From Desulfotignum sp. (GTDB lineage Bacteria > Desulfobacterota > Desulfobacteria > Desulfobacterales > Desulfobacteraceae), in NCBI GenBank assembly GCA_011390635.1, contig JAABSA010000001.1, positions 16,623 to 80,622 of the forward strand: a DNA stretch of 64,000 bases, given 5' to 3'. The notes under the pieces were generated by a model that saw only the letters and a list, made by a program, of their open reading frames with translations, ran no database searches and was not told where the DNA came from. The stretch's first letter is position 1. The number at the start of each line of letters is the position of its first letter. This document shows, piece by piece, positions 46,397 to 55,568 of this stretch. The position numbers were made by a program, and so were the translations under genes.

Positions 46397-47926
46397 TTAT
46401 TCCCACTCAATGGTTCCCGGCGGTTTTGAGGTGATATCATAGACCACCCGGTTGATATCATCCACTTCGTTGATGATCCTGTTGGATATTTTTCCCAAAA
46501 GTTCGTGGGGCAGTTTTGCCCAGTCTGCAGTCATGGCGTCGTTACTGTTCACCGCTCGAATGGCCACGCAATTGGCAAAAGTTCTTTTGTCGCCCATGAC
46601 CCCCACGCTTTTTACGGGCAGCAGCACGGCAAAAGACTGCCACAATTTTCTGTAAAGACCGGCTTTCCGGATTTCTTCCAAAAGAATAGTGTCGGTCTGT
46701 CTCAGGATATCCAGACGCTCAGGTGTGACATCCCCCATGATTCTGATGGCAAGTCCCGGACCTGGAAACGGCTGTCGCCATATCAGATCCTCATGAATTC
46801 CCAGCGTCAATCCCAGTTTTCGGACCTCATCTTTGAACAAAAGCTGCAATGGTTCTATGAGTTTGAGTTTCATTTTTTTGGGAAGCCCGCCCACATTATG
46901 ATGGGACTTGATGATGGAAGTAGGGCCGCCAAAAGCCGATCTGGACTCAATGATATCCGGGTAAAGGGTTCCTTGTCCTAAAAAACCGGCCCCTGGAATT
47001 GTTTTTGCCTCCGCATCAAACACCTGGATAAACAGGCTGCCGATTATTTTGCGTTTGGTTTCAGGATCGGTAATCCCTTTGAGGGCCGCAAGAAAGGTTT
47101 CACTGGCATCCACAAATTTGATATTCATATCCAGGTTGGCAACCAGCCGTTTTTCCAGCTGGGTTTTTTCATTGTGCCGTAAAAGCCCGTTGTCAACAAA
47201 TATACAATACAGATTTTTCCCGATAGCCTTGTGGATAAGGGTGGCAGCTACTGAAGAATCCACACCCCCTGAAAGTCCCATGATAACTTTTTGATCCCCC
47301 ACAGCATCTTTTATCTGGGCAATGGCACCTTCAGCAAAAGATGTCATGGTCCAGTTTCTTTCGCAAAGGCATACATCGAATAAAAAATGTTTGATCATTA
47401 CAGAACCGTTGACTGAATGTTCCACTTCCGGATGAAACTGGAGCCCGTAAAATTGCTTTTTGTGGTCGGCCACAGCAGCAATGGCGGTGTTTTCTGTGGA
47501 AGCGGTCACCACAAAGCCTTTGGGCAGTTCAATGGCACTGTCGCCGTGGCTCATCCAGCACTGAAAAGCTGATTCCATATCCTTGAACAACGGACACTCG
47601 GTTTGGATCTGCAATTTTGCAAACCCGTATTCTCTTTTTCTGGCCCGCTGGATCACCCCTCCCAGAGCATGTACCATAAAATGCATACCGTAACAGATTC
47701 CCAGCACTGGAATTCCCAGATCAAACAGGGCTGTGTCTACAGAAGGGCTGTTTTCTTCATAGATACTGGAAGGCCCTCCTGAAAGAATGATACCTTTGGG
47801 ATCAAGTTCCTTGATTCTATCAAGGGAGATATCTGCCGGTTCCACCTGACAATACACATTATGTTCCCTTACCCGTCGGGCAATGAGCTGATTAAACTGG
47901 GATCCAAAATCAATAACGATGATCAT
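46397..47926 (-). CDS. guaA: GMP synthase (glutamine-hydrolysing)
   Basis: The product has 509 residues. The N-terminal class I glutamine amidotransferase has the nucleophile C78 (GICYGMH) and the His/Glu pair in QFHPEVEHS. The ATP-pyrophosphatase domain has the PP-loop GLSGGVDSSV, and the dimerisation domain ends with the family tail KPPGTIEWE. It converts XMP to GMP. AGGAA lies 9 bases before the ATG. guaB is not adjacent. Confidence 0.97.
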   Translation of the reverse strand: MIIVIDFGSQFNQLIARRVREHNVYCQVEPADISLDRIKELDPKGIILSGGPSSIYEENSPSVDTALFDLGIPVLGICYGMHFMVHALGGVIQRARKREYGFAKLQIQTECPLFKDMESAFQCWMSHGDSAIELPKGFVVTASTENTAIAAVADHKKQFYGLQFHPEVEHSVNGSVMIKHFLFDVCLCERNWTMTSFAEGAIAQIKDAVGDQKVIMGLSGGVDSSVAATLIHKAIGKNLYCIFVDNGLLRHNEKTQLEKRLVANLDMNIKFVDASETFLAALKGITDPETKRKIIGSLFIQVFDAEAKTIPGAGFLGQGTLYPDIIESRSAFGGPTSIIKSHHNVGGLPKKMKLKLIEPLQLLFKDEVRKLGLTLGIHEDLIWRQPFPGPGLAIRIMGDVTPERLDILRQTDTILLEEIRKAGLYRKLWQSFAVLLPVKSVGVMGDKRTFANCVAIRAVNSNDAMTADWAKLPHELLGKISNRIINEVDDINRVVYDITSKPPGTIEWE

Positions 47927-48101
47927 TATATATTTTCCTGAGATAAAAATTTATAAACTATAATATCTCCTATAAACCGCATAAAAATGCAAGATGTTTT
48001 TGTCTGGATCTTGCCAATATCCCTGTATTATGATTTATTGGGTATAATAATTTGAGGATGGTTACCATATTTTAATAGAAGTTCAGAACGGGGAGCAATA
48101 C
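47927..48101. promoter_or_regulatory. Divergent guaA/efp intergenic region
   Basis: This 175-bp AT-rich stretch separates two divergent genes. A consensus TATAAT at 48043-48048 (+) lies 54 bases before the efp ATG, without a good -35 partner. No purine riboswitch-like fold was seen on the guaA side. Confidence 0.35.
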
Positions 48102-48665
48102 ATGTATTTAGCATCTGATTTACGAAAAGGGTTGAAATTTGAAATTGACGGTGAACCCCATGTCATCGTCGGGTTTGAATTTAAAAAACCCGGCAAAGGC
48201 CAGTCCCTTTATAAATGCAAACTCAAAAATATGATCACCGGCGCACAGTTTGAAAGAACCTACCGGTCCGGAGATAAATTTGAAAAAGCCGATTTGGAAG
48301 AACAGGAAATGGAATACCTGTATGCAGACAGGGATGCCTATTGTTTCATGCATACCGGCAATTTTGAACAGATTTTTCTCACCCGGGACCAGCTTGAGGA
48401 TGTGATGGATCTGCTAAAGGAAAATACGGTCTGCACGGTGCTTCTGCACAACCAGAAACCCATTGGTGTGACCCTGCCCAATTTTATAAACCTTACAGTT
48501 ACCAAAACCGAACCCTGGGCAAAAGGGGATACTGCCACCGGCAGCACAAAGCCGGCCACCCTTGAAACAGGTTACGAAATACAGGTGCCGCCATTCATCG
48601 ATGAAGGACAGCTGGTCAAAATCGATACCCGCACCAAAGAATATGTTGAAAGGGCCAATGCATAA
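48102..48665 (+). CDS. efp: Translation elongation factor P
   Basis: The product has 187 residues in three beta-barrel domains. The tip loop is KKPGKGQS with K32 at the site that EpmA lysylates in Escherichia. The C-terminal signature GYEIQVPPFIDEGQLVKIDTR matches the family. EF-P relieves ribosome stalling at polyproline. GGGGAG precedes the ATG. The modifying enzymes EpmA/EpmB are not in the window, so the modification state cannot be told. Confidence 0.97.
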   Translation: MYLASDLRKGLKFEIDGEPHVIVGFEFKKPGKGQSLYKCKLKNMITGAQFERTYRSGDKFEKADLEEQEMEYLYADRDAYCFMHTGNFEQIFLTRDQLEDVMDLLKENTVCTVLLHNQKPIGVTLPNFINLTVTKTEPWAKGDTATGSTKPATLETGYEIQVPPFIDEGQLVKIDTRTKEYVERANA

Positions 48666-48705
48666 ATATTTTTGAAAAGTCAGGGGGTCAGCCATCTGCC
48701 GAATC

Positions 48706-50415
48706 ATGACACGGATCTGTAGACTTGTCAGAGAAAAAAAAAACAGGTTGCTGCTGAAACATGCCAATCAGCAGCTCCAGGAAGCTTTGGACCAGGCCAA
48801 TATCCTTGCAAAAGAAGCCCAGAAAGCCTCCCGGGCCAAAACCTATTTTCTGGCTTCCATGAGCCATGAAATCCGAACCCCTTTAAACAGCATTGTGGGG
48901 TATACAGACATGATGCTGGACACACCATTGAATGAAGACCAGAGATCTTTTTTGCATGCCGCCCGGCTGTCCTGTGACACCCTGTTGTCAGTGGTGAATG
49001 ATATTCTGGATTTTTCAAAGGTGGAAGCAGGAAAGCTTCACATGGAAACCATAGAATTTGATCCGGAAATTTTATGTTTTGAAGCCATCGACCAGGTGAG
49101 AACCCAGGTGGATGAAACCAGGGTGGAATTGTTCTGCCGAATTTCCGACCAGGTGCCCGGTCAGGTAGCCGGTGACCCCCACCGGTTTCGGCAGATATTG
49201 TTGAATCTTTTGGGCAACGCCGTCAAATTCACTGAAAAAGGATCCATTACAGTACATCTCGATAGCCAGGATCAGCCTGACAACCAGTGTCTGTTGACCA
49301 TTTCCGTCACTGATACAGGCATCGGTATTGCCCCTGATGAGCTGGATGCCATATTTGAACCGTTTGTTCAGTCTGAGTCAGATATTGCCCGTAGATCCGG
49401 GGGAACCGGACTTGGTCTGGCCATCAGCAGAAATATTGCGACAAAAATGGGAGGTTCTGTGTGGGCCGTTTCCATATCCGGCAAGGGATCAACTTTTTAT
49501 TTTACCGCCTGTCTGAAAAAAACCATTACGGAAAAAAAACGTCGGCCGGTGCCAATGGAGCTGGCCGGAAAAACAATACTGCTCAGTACCACCACCCCTG
49601 AAAGCCGGGACATTCTGAGCCGTGAACTGATCCTGGCCGGCATGACACCGGTTCACCATCCATTGGAGCACCTGGATGAATTTTTCAAACATCACAAGAA
49701 AAACAGGGTTGATCTTTGTATTATTGATTTTGGCAAAACCCTGTGCAGACCTTTTGTAAGGCCTCCCCGTATTCTTGAGATGCTCAATCCCGGTCAGTAC
49801 GCGTTTGGATTTATTGCCTGCTCCGTTCCTTTTCCCGGAATTGCGGCAATATTAGAGCAGGCCGGATTTAAGGGTTTTCTTCCCAAACCCGTTCGAAAAG
49901 CCAGTCTGCTGGAAATGATGGCCCATGTCATGGGCTTGCATATCAGGCCGAGGGCCTCTTTTGATGCGGCACCGGAAAAAATCGTTACCACGCATACCCT
50001 TGCGGAAAACAAAAAACATGGGATTACCATCCTTTTGGTGGAGGACAATCTTGTAAACCAGAAAATGACAAGTCTCATGCTTTCCAAGGCCGGTTACACC
50101 GTTGTAACAGCCGGCAACGGACAAGAAGCTGTGCAAAAATATACCGGGCCGAATCAACCCTTTGATCTGATTTTAATGGACATCAATATGCCGGTAATGG
50201 ATGGATTTGAAGCTGCCAGAAGAATTCGCAACCATGAAACCCAAACCGGTGTATCGGGGCGTGTCCCCATCATGGCTCTGACAGCCAGTGTGCTGGATGA
50301 TTTTAAAGCCCGCTGCCTGGCAGCCGGTATGAATGGTTTTTTAACCAAGCCTATCAAACGGGATCTGGTGTTCCAGACCATTCAAAAATGGGCCTGTAAA
50401 CAGGCAAGTGCATGA
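48706..50415 (+). CDS. Cytoplasmic hybrid histidine kinase without sensor domain
   Basis: The product has 569 residues. It starts with a short coiled coil (12-45) and no membrane or PAS segment, then the kinase core: H54 in SMSHEIRTPLN, N-box NLLGNAVKFT, G1 DTGIGI and G2 GGTGLGLA. A degenerate receiver follows (about 285-405) that keeps D341 but has lost the acidic pair at its first strand. A complete receiver ends the protein (VEDN, D492 in LMDINMPVMDG, and LTKP). An in-frame stop at 48673 excludes a longer N-terminus. Input probably comes from a partner protein. It lies 40 bp after efp and its stop abuts that of topA. Confidence 0.88.
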   Translation: MTRICRLVREKKNRLLLKHANQQLQEALDQANILAKEAQKASRAKTYFLASMSHEIRTPLNSIVGYTDMMLDTPLNEDQRSFLHAARLSCDTLLSVVNDILDFSKVEAGKLHMETIEFDPEILCFEAIDQVRTQVDETRVELFCRISDQVPGQVAGDPHRFRQILLNLLGNAVKFTEKGSITVHLDSQDQPDNQCLLTISVTDTGIGIAPDELDAIFEPFVQSESDIARRSGGTGLGLAISRNIATKMGGSVWAVSISGKGSTFYFTACLKKTITEKKRRPVPMELAGKTILLSTTTPESRDILSRELILAGMTPVHHPLEHLDEFFKHHKKNRVDLCIIDFGKTLCRPFVRPPRILEMLNPGQYAFGFIACSVPFPGIAAILEQAGFKGFLPKPVRKASLLEMMAHVMGLHIRPRASFDAAPEKIVTTHTLAENKKHGITILLVEDNLVNQKMTSLMLSKAGYTVVTAGNGQEAVQKYTGPNQPFDLILMDINMPVMDGFEAARRIRNHETQTGVSGRVPIMALTASVLDDFKARCLAAGMNGFLTKPIKRDLVFQTIQKWACKQASA

Positions 50416-52680
50416 TCATTGTTTTTCCTTGTAACCGCATTTGGGCGTGAGACATTTAAGGAATTTGCCGTCCCGTTTGGTTTCTTTCTCAACCAGAAAA
50501 GGGGCGTTGCAATGGGGACAGGGTTTTTCCACGGGCTTGTCCCAGCAGGCAAATGTACATTCCGGGTATCGTGAACACCCGTAAAAAATTTTCCCCCGTT
50601 TGGATTTTTTTTCAACAATCCGGCCTGTACATCCTTTTTCCATGCAGTTCAGTCCGATATCCTGGTGGGCATTTTCAGACATCACAGATTCGGTGTGTTT
50701 GCATTCCGGATAACCGGTGCAGGCAAGAAAAAGCCCGAACCGACCATCTTTTTGCACCATGGGTTTGCCGCAAAGGGGGCAGTCTTTGACCGGTGTGTTG
50801 TCCACCTGTTTTTCAACAATTTCAATATTGCCTTTTTCATCTCTGATATAATTGCTGGTGAACGTACAGTCCGGATATCCGGTGCATGCCAGAAAGTGAC
50901 CGTTTTTACCGATTTTGATATGCAGCGGTTTTCCACAGGCAGGGCAGGTCAATCCTGTTTCCACCCCCACACCCTTGACACTGACCATGTTTTGTGCAGC
51001 ATTTTCCAGGGTTTTGCTGAAGCCATCGTAAAACCGGGCCAGCAGATCAATTTCCTCCAGGCTGCCGTTCTCCACATCATCCAGGTTGTTTTCCATCTGC
51101 GCGGTAAAGGAAATATCCAGCAGCTCGGGAAAGGATGCCACCAGCAGATCATTCACAATAAACCCGAGTTCACTGGGAACAAAGTACCGTTTTACCAGTT
51201 CCACATATCCTTTATCCTGGATAACGCTGATAATGGAGGCATAGGTGCTGGGACGGCCGATCCCGTTTTTTTCCAGTTCCTTGACCAGGGAGGCCTCTGA
51301 AAACCGTGGCGGCGGTTTGGTAAAATGCTGTTTGGAAATAATTTTTTTCCGGGTCAACTGCTCTTTTTCCCTTACATCTGGAAGAGACTGAATATCATTG
51401 CCTGGACCTGTTTCCGGAATATCATACAAGGCCATAAAGCCATCAAATTTCACCGTGGAACCACTTACGGAAAACAGATAATTTTCCGCTTTGATCATAA
51501 TGGCTTTTTGATCAATGAGTGCCTGGGTCATCTGTGAGGCCACAAACCGTTTCCAGATTAGATCATAGAGTGTAAACTGGTCTTCGGACAGATGGGGTTT
51601 GAGTTTTTTCGGAGTGTTGAATACGGATGTCGGACGGATAGCTTCATGGGCATCCTGAACCTTGTTTTTGTTTTTGAAATACCGGGGCTGGGACATGGCA
51701 TATGCGGTGCCGTATTCCTGTGTAATAAGGGCCAACGCTTCCTGCGCCGCTTCAGGGGCTATGCGGGTGGAATCGGTCCGCATATAGGTGATCAGACCTT
51801 CAGGCCCATCGGTTCCTATATCAATGCCTTCATACAATTGCTGGGCCACCACCATGGTTTTTTTGGCGGAGAAGCGTAACCGGTTGATGGCATCCTGCTG
51901 CAGTTTACTGGTGATAAACGGCGGCAGGGGATTACGTCTGGTTGTTTTGTTTTTAATTTCATCCACAAAAAACTGCGCATTTTCAAGGTCGGAAACAATT
52001 TTTTGTGCCTGGGCCTCATGGGTGATTTTGGCTTTTTTGGGACCGATTTTCACCAGCGCTGCAGAAAAACCGGGCGGATGCTTGGCCATCAGGTCCGCTG
52101 TAATGGTCCAGTATTCTTCGGGTAAAAACTGCCGTATTTCCCGTTCCCGGTCACAGATAATTTTTACGGCCACCGATTGCACCCGGCCGGCACTCAATCC
52201 CCGCTGCACCTTCTGCCACAGAAGCGGAGAAATCTGATACCCCACCAGCCGGTCCAGTTTGCGCCGTGCCTGCTGGGCATCATATTTGTTCTCATCCGGA
52301 TGCAACGGGTTTTGCAAGGCATCTTCAATGCCTTTTTTGGTCAATTCATGAATAAGAACCCGGTGGAATTTCCGGTCCTTTTTTTGCAAAATATCCATGA
52401 TGTGGAATGCAATGGCTTCACCTTCACGGTCCGGGTCAGGGGCAAGAAAAATATCATTGCTGTCTTTGGCAATTTTTTTCAGATTGGAAATGACTTTGGC
52501 TTTATCTTTGATATTGACATATTCAGCCTTGAAATTATCATCCACGTCAATGCCAAGGCTTTTGACCGGCAGATCACGGATATGGCCGGCACTTGCAGCC
52601 ACATTATACGATTTTCCCACATATTTTTTCAGGGTTTTGATTTTGGTGGGTGACTCTACAATGATAAGGGGTTTGCCCAA
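50416..52680 (-). CDS. topA: DNA topoisomerase I
   Basis: The product has 754 residues from a TTG start with AAGGAG 5 bases upstream. The Toprim domain (LIIVESPTKIKTL, then DPDREGEAIA) and active-site tyrosine Y299 (ITYMRTDST) are intact. Four C-terminal zinc-finger-like modules follow, the first two with CPACGKPL and CPLCGKPM, the last ending CGYKEKQ. It relaxes negative supercoils through a 5'-phosphotyrosine link. It follows dprA with only 2 bases between, a common bacterial pairing. Confidence 0.97.
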   Translation of the reverse strand: MGKPLIIVESPTKIKTLKKYVGKSYNVAASAGHIRDLPVKSLGIDVDDNFKAEYVNIKDKAKVISNLKKIAKDSNDIFLAPDPDREGEAIAFHIMDILQKKDRKFHRVLIHELTKKGIEDALQNPLHPDENKYDAQQARRKLDRLVGYQISPLLWQKVQRGLSAGRVQSVAVKIICDREREIRQFLPEEYWTITADLMAKHPPGFSAALVKIGPKKAKITHEAQAQKIVSDLENAQFFVDEIKNKTTRRNPLPPFITSKLQQDAINRLRFSAKKTMVVAQQLYEGIDIGTDGPEGLITYMRTDSTRIAPEAAQEALALITQEYGTAYAMSQPRYFKNKNKVQDAHEAIRPTSVFNTPKKLKPHLSEDQFTLYDLIWKRFVASQMTQALIDQKAIMIKAENYLFSVSGSTVKFDGFMALYDIPETGPGNDIQSLPDVREKEQLTRKKIISKQHFTKPPPRFSEASLVKELEKNGIGRPSTYASIISVIQDKGYVELVKRYFVPSELGFIVNDLLVASFPELLDISFTAQMENNLDDVENGSLEEIDLLARFYDGFSKTLENAAQNMVSVKGVGVETGLTCPACGKPLHIKIGKNGHFLACTGYPDCTFTSNYIRDEKGNIEIVEKQVDNTPVKDCPLCGKPMVQKDGRFGLFLACTGYPECKHTESVMSENAHQDIGLNCMEKGCTGRIVEKKSKRGKIFYGCSRYPECTFACWDKPVEKPCPHCNAPFLVEKETKRDGKFLKCLTPKCGYKEKQ

Positions 52681-52682
52681 TG

Positions 52683-53801
52683 TTACTCCTTTACTATAGA
52701 AAAATAATTGCCTGGATGGTGGTTTACAACACCCAGTAATTCAAGCTCCAGTAAAACAGCAGACACAAAACTGCTGTCCATTCGGCTTGCTTCAATAATC
52801 TGGTCAATATGCTGGGGATAGGTATCCAGCAATTGCATGATCTGGTTCTTGGACCGGTCAAGGACCGGTTTTGATACCGCCTCCGGCAAAGGTGGGACAG
52901 TGACCGGTTCCAGATGGACAAAATGAGACAATTCATTCACCACATCTGTTTCGTTTTCCACCAGTTTTGCCCCCTGTTTCAACAAAGAATGGGTGCCCTG
53001 GCTTTTTTGTGACCGTACACTTCCCGGGACCGCAAAGACTTCCCGGTTATACTCTGCTGCAAGCCTTGCCGTAATAAGAGACCCGCTTTTCTTTTTTGCT
53101 TCCACCACAATGGTGCCGCAGGAAAGTCCTGCAATAATTCGATTTCTGACAGGAAAATTATACGGATATGGATCTGTGTCAAGTTTAAATTCCGATATTA
53201 CCGCACCAAAATGATGAATTTTATAAAATAACTCTTTGTTTTCTCTGGGATAAATTTTTTTTAATCCAGATCCCAGAACAGCAATGGTTTTTCCTGAAGC
53301 GTCCAATGCGCCTTGATGGGCTGCTGTATCAATGCCTTTTGCCATACCGCTGACAATGCAGAACCCCATGCCGGCAAGGCTGCGGGCCAGATATCGGGCC
53401 GTATCCATACCATATGAAGAGGCGTTTCTGGAACCCACAATGGCGATACAGGGCGCATCGGTATCCAGAACACCCTGATAGGTAAGAATCGGCGGGGGAT
53501 CCGGGATGGTTTTCAGCAGTCTTGGAAAATTTGCATCATGCAGGGTTGAAATGTTGATGCCAAGCGCTGCAATCCGGTTCAATTCTCTCTGGGCCGCGGC
53601 CGTGTATTGTTTCTGGTGCAGGATACCGGTGACTACTTTTGGTGAAATTCCGGTAACGCTTCCTAATGCATCAGGTGTTGCCGCCAAAATTCTGCCGGGG
53701 CTTCCGAATACCTGAAGGAGCCGGTTGAATCCCTGGTTTCCCAGAAAAGGGATTTCCCGTAGAATGAACCATGGCAGGTATGCGGCGGCATCGGATTCCA
53801 T
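52683..53801 (-). CDS. dprA: DNA-processing protein DprA
   Basis: The product has 372 residues. An N-terminal helical (SAM-like) domain precedes a Rossmann fold with AIVGSRNASSYG, VSGMAKGIDTAAH, and RNRIIAGLS, all standard for DprA. A winged-helix-like C-terminal domain (DRSKNQIMQLLDTYP) follows. DprA loads RecA onto incoming single-stranded DNA during transformation; it is widespread even in species not known to be competent. It is coupled to topA by its stop codon within the topA ribosome site. Confidence 0.95.
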   Translation of the reverse strand: MESDAAAYLPWFILREIPFLGNQGFNRLLQVFGSPGRILAATPDALGSVTGISPKVVTGILHQKQYTAAAQRELNRIAALGINISTLHDANFPRLLKTIPDPPPILTYQGVLDTDAPCIAIVGSRNASSYGMDTARYLARSLAGMGFCIVSGMAKGIDTAAHQGALDASGKTIAVLGSGLKKIYPRENKELFYKIHHFGAVISEFKLDTDPYPYNFPVRNRIIAGLSCGTIVVEAKKKSGSLITARLAAEYNREVFAVPGSVRSQKSQGTHSLLKQGAKLVENETDVVNELSHFVHLEPVTVPPLPEAVSKPVLDRSKNQIMQLLDTYPQHIDQIIEASRMDSSFVSAVLLELELLGVVNHHPGNYFSIVKE

Positions 53802-53813
53802 TTGCCGGACAGT

Positions 53814-54515
53814 TTACTCAGATGCTGATAATTTTTCTTGGGCTTTATCTGCTGCAGGTGAAAAAGGGTATTTTTTCAATACCAGTTTCAGATAATGGTG
53901 GGCCCGGTTGATATCATCCATGGACAGATAGCAATACCCTGTTTTCAACAGGGCATCAGGTACTTTTTGTGCCGTGGGATAGGCAGCAACCAGTTCTTTG
54001 AACACGCTCACTGCCTCGGGATACGCCTTTAGAGAATAGTGGCATTCCCCCAGCCAGTAAAGAGAATTGTCTGCCAGACTGTGGGCTGGATACTGCTGCA
54101 CAAAACTGCGGAACAATTGGCCGGCAGCAACAAAATCATTCGCCAGCATAAGGTTCCGGGCTTTCTGGTACAATTGCGGTGGCGTCAGATCTGGTGACGG
54201 ATTTTTTGATTGTTCTGGTTTTTGTTCCGGCTTTTGCACTGCAGCAGACTGTTTTTTTTCAATGACAGCCATTTTTTCTTCCAGCTGATTAATTTTTTCT
54301 TCCAATGCGTGAATGGCCTGATCTTTCTGGTCCATCTGCTCCTGTATCTGTGTCAGCTGGTCTTTGGTCAATCCATCAGGGTTAGCGGTTGCTGTCTGGA
54401 TTTCATCCCGGGCATGGGGTGTTTTTTCGCCCCGGAAAAGGGATGTGGAACAGGAAGCCAGCAGAAAACTGACACAGATCAGGGCAGTATACTTTATAAT
54501 CGCTGACCGGACCAT
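53814..54515 (-). CDS. CpoB/YbgF-like TPR lipoprotein
   Basis: The product has 233 residues from ATG 54515 with AAGGA 9 bases upstream; a TTG just before is the other option. A lipoprotein signal ends at LLASC. A coiled coil (about 55-90) and a Pro/Gln-rich linker precede TPR-like repeats in the last 120 residues (LYQKARNLMLANDF, then LYWLGECHYSLKAYPEA). This is the CpoB/YbgF layout, but CpoB normally sits with tol-pal, whereas this gene lies between secF and dprA. A BamD-like tetratricopeptide lipoprotein is the alternative. Confidence 0.75.
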   Translation of the reverse strand: MVRSAIIKYTALICVSFLLASCSTSLFRGEKTPHARDEIQTATANPDGLTKDQLTQIQEQMDQKDQAIHALEEKINQLEEKMAVIEKKQSAAVQKPEQKPEQSKNPSPDLTPPQLYQKARNLMLANDFVAAGQLFRSFVQQYPAHSLADNSLYWLGECHYSLKAYPEAVSVFKELVAAYPTAQKVPDALLKTGYCYLSMDDINRAHHYLKLVLKKYPFSPAADKAQEKLSASE

Positions 54516-54520
54516 CAATT

Positions 54521-55555
54521 TTATCCTTTCCTGGATACGGCAAGCACAACCGGGCTTGCAACAAATATGGATGAATAGGTCCCGATCACCACACCGATGA
54601 TCATGGCAAAGGCAAAATTATGGATGATATCACCCCCCAGAAAAAACAAGGCAAACAGGACAATCAATGTGGTGAAAGAGGTGAGAATGGTTCTGGACAG
54701 TGTCTGGTTGATGCTTTTGTTGAAAAGATCCGGCAGGGCGGCTTTGGAAGATTCTCCCTTGATGTTTTCCCTGATCCTGTCAAATACGATAATGGTGTCA
54801 TTCAGGGAATATCCGATAATCGTCAACAGGGCGGCAATAATCGGCAGGGAAAAATCCAGGTTGAGGATGGAAAAAATGCCCACGGTTATGAACACGTCAT
54901 GGATCAAGGCGATCAAGGCCCCCATTGCAAATTTGAGCTGAAGCCGCCAGAAAAGAACCAGAGAAACTATCAGGGCGAAAGTGATCAATACCGGCATGCT
55001 GACATTGAAAACAGACAGAAAATAAACGGCTGTCATCAATGCCCCGGCTGTCACACCGGACAGTATCCATTTGAGCTCAAACCTGCCGGAAATGTAAATG
55101 GTGATGAACAACAAGGAATAAAAAATTGCGAGCAATGCCTGCTTTTTAAGGTCATCTCCCACCTGGGGGCCTACCATTTCCACACGCCGGATTTCCGGTG
55201 CCATTCCGGTTCCCTGGAGGATGGCTGCAGAAACCGCCTGGGCCAGTCCTTTGCCGACTGTTTCCGTACTGCCGGTACGGATCAAAAATTCATGGTCTTC
55301 CGGTTGTCCAAAATCCTGAACAGACAAGTCCTTGAGATCCAGACCAGCCAGGCTGTCCCTGACCTGGGAAATGGATATATCCTGGGTAAATTTCACCTGG
55401 ATCAGGGCACCGCCGGAAAAATCGATACCATAATTGGGACCCTTGTGAACAATCAGGCCTATGATACTGGCAATGATGAGTAGGGCAGAAAAAACAAACC
55501 CGATCTTTTGTTTTCCCAGAAAGTCTATGTTAATATCAGACTTGATCAGCTGCAT
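54521..55555 (-). CDS. secF: Protein translocase subunit SecF
   Basis: The product has 344 residues with six transmembrane segments and a periplasmic domain after the first. The signature GIDFSGGALIQVKF and the RND-type motif SLNDTIIVFDRIREN are present. With SecD and YajC it uses the proton gradient to help complete protein export. It starts 13 bp after secD, the usual order. Confidence 0.97.
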   Translation of the reverse strand: MQLIKSDINIDFLGKQKIGFVFSALLIIASIIGLIVHKGPNYGIDFSGGALIQVKFTQDISISQVRDSLAGLDLKDLSVQDFGQPEDHEFLIRTGSTETVGKGLAQAVSAAILQGTGMAPEIRRVEMVGPQVGDDLKKQALLAIFYSLLFITIYISGRFELKWILSGVTAGALMTAVYFLSVFNVSMPVLITFALIVSLVLFWRLQLKFAMGALIALIHDVFITVGIFSILNLDFSLPIIAALLTIIGYSLNDTIIVFDRIRENIKGESSKAALPDLFNKSINQTLSRTILTSFTTLIVLFALFFLGGDIIHNFAFAMIIGVVIGTYSSIFVASPVVLAVSRKG

Positions 55556-55568
55556 TATGATGATTCCT

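Noticed and set aside
47927..48101. Possible purine riboswitch before guaA
   Set aside because: No conserved purine-aptamer junction bases or loop-loop complementarity could be found on the minus strand.
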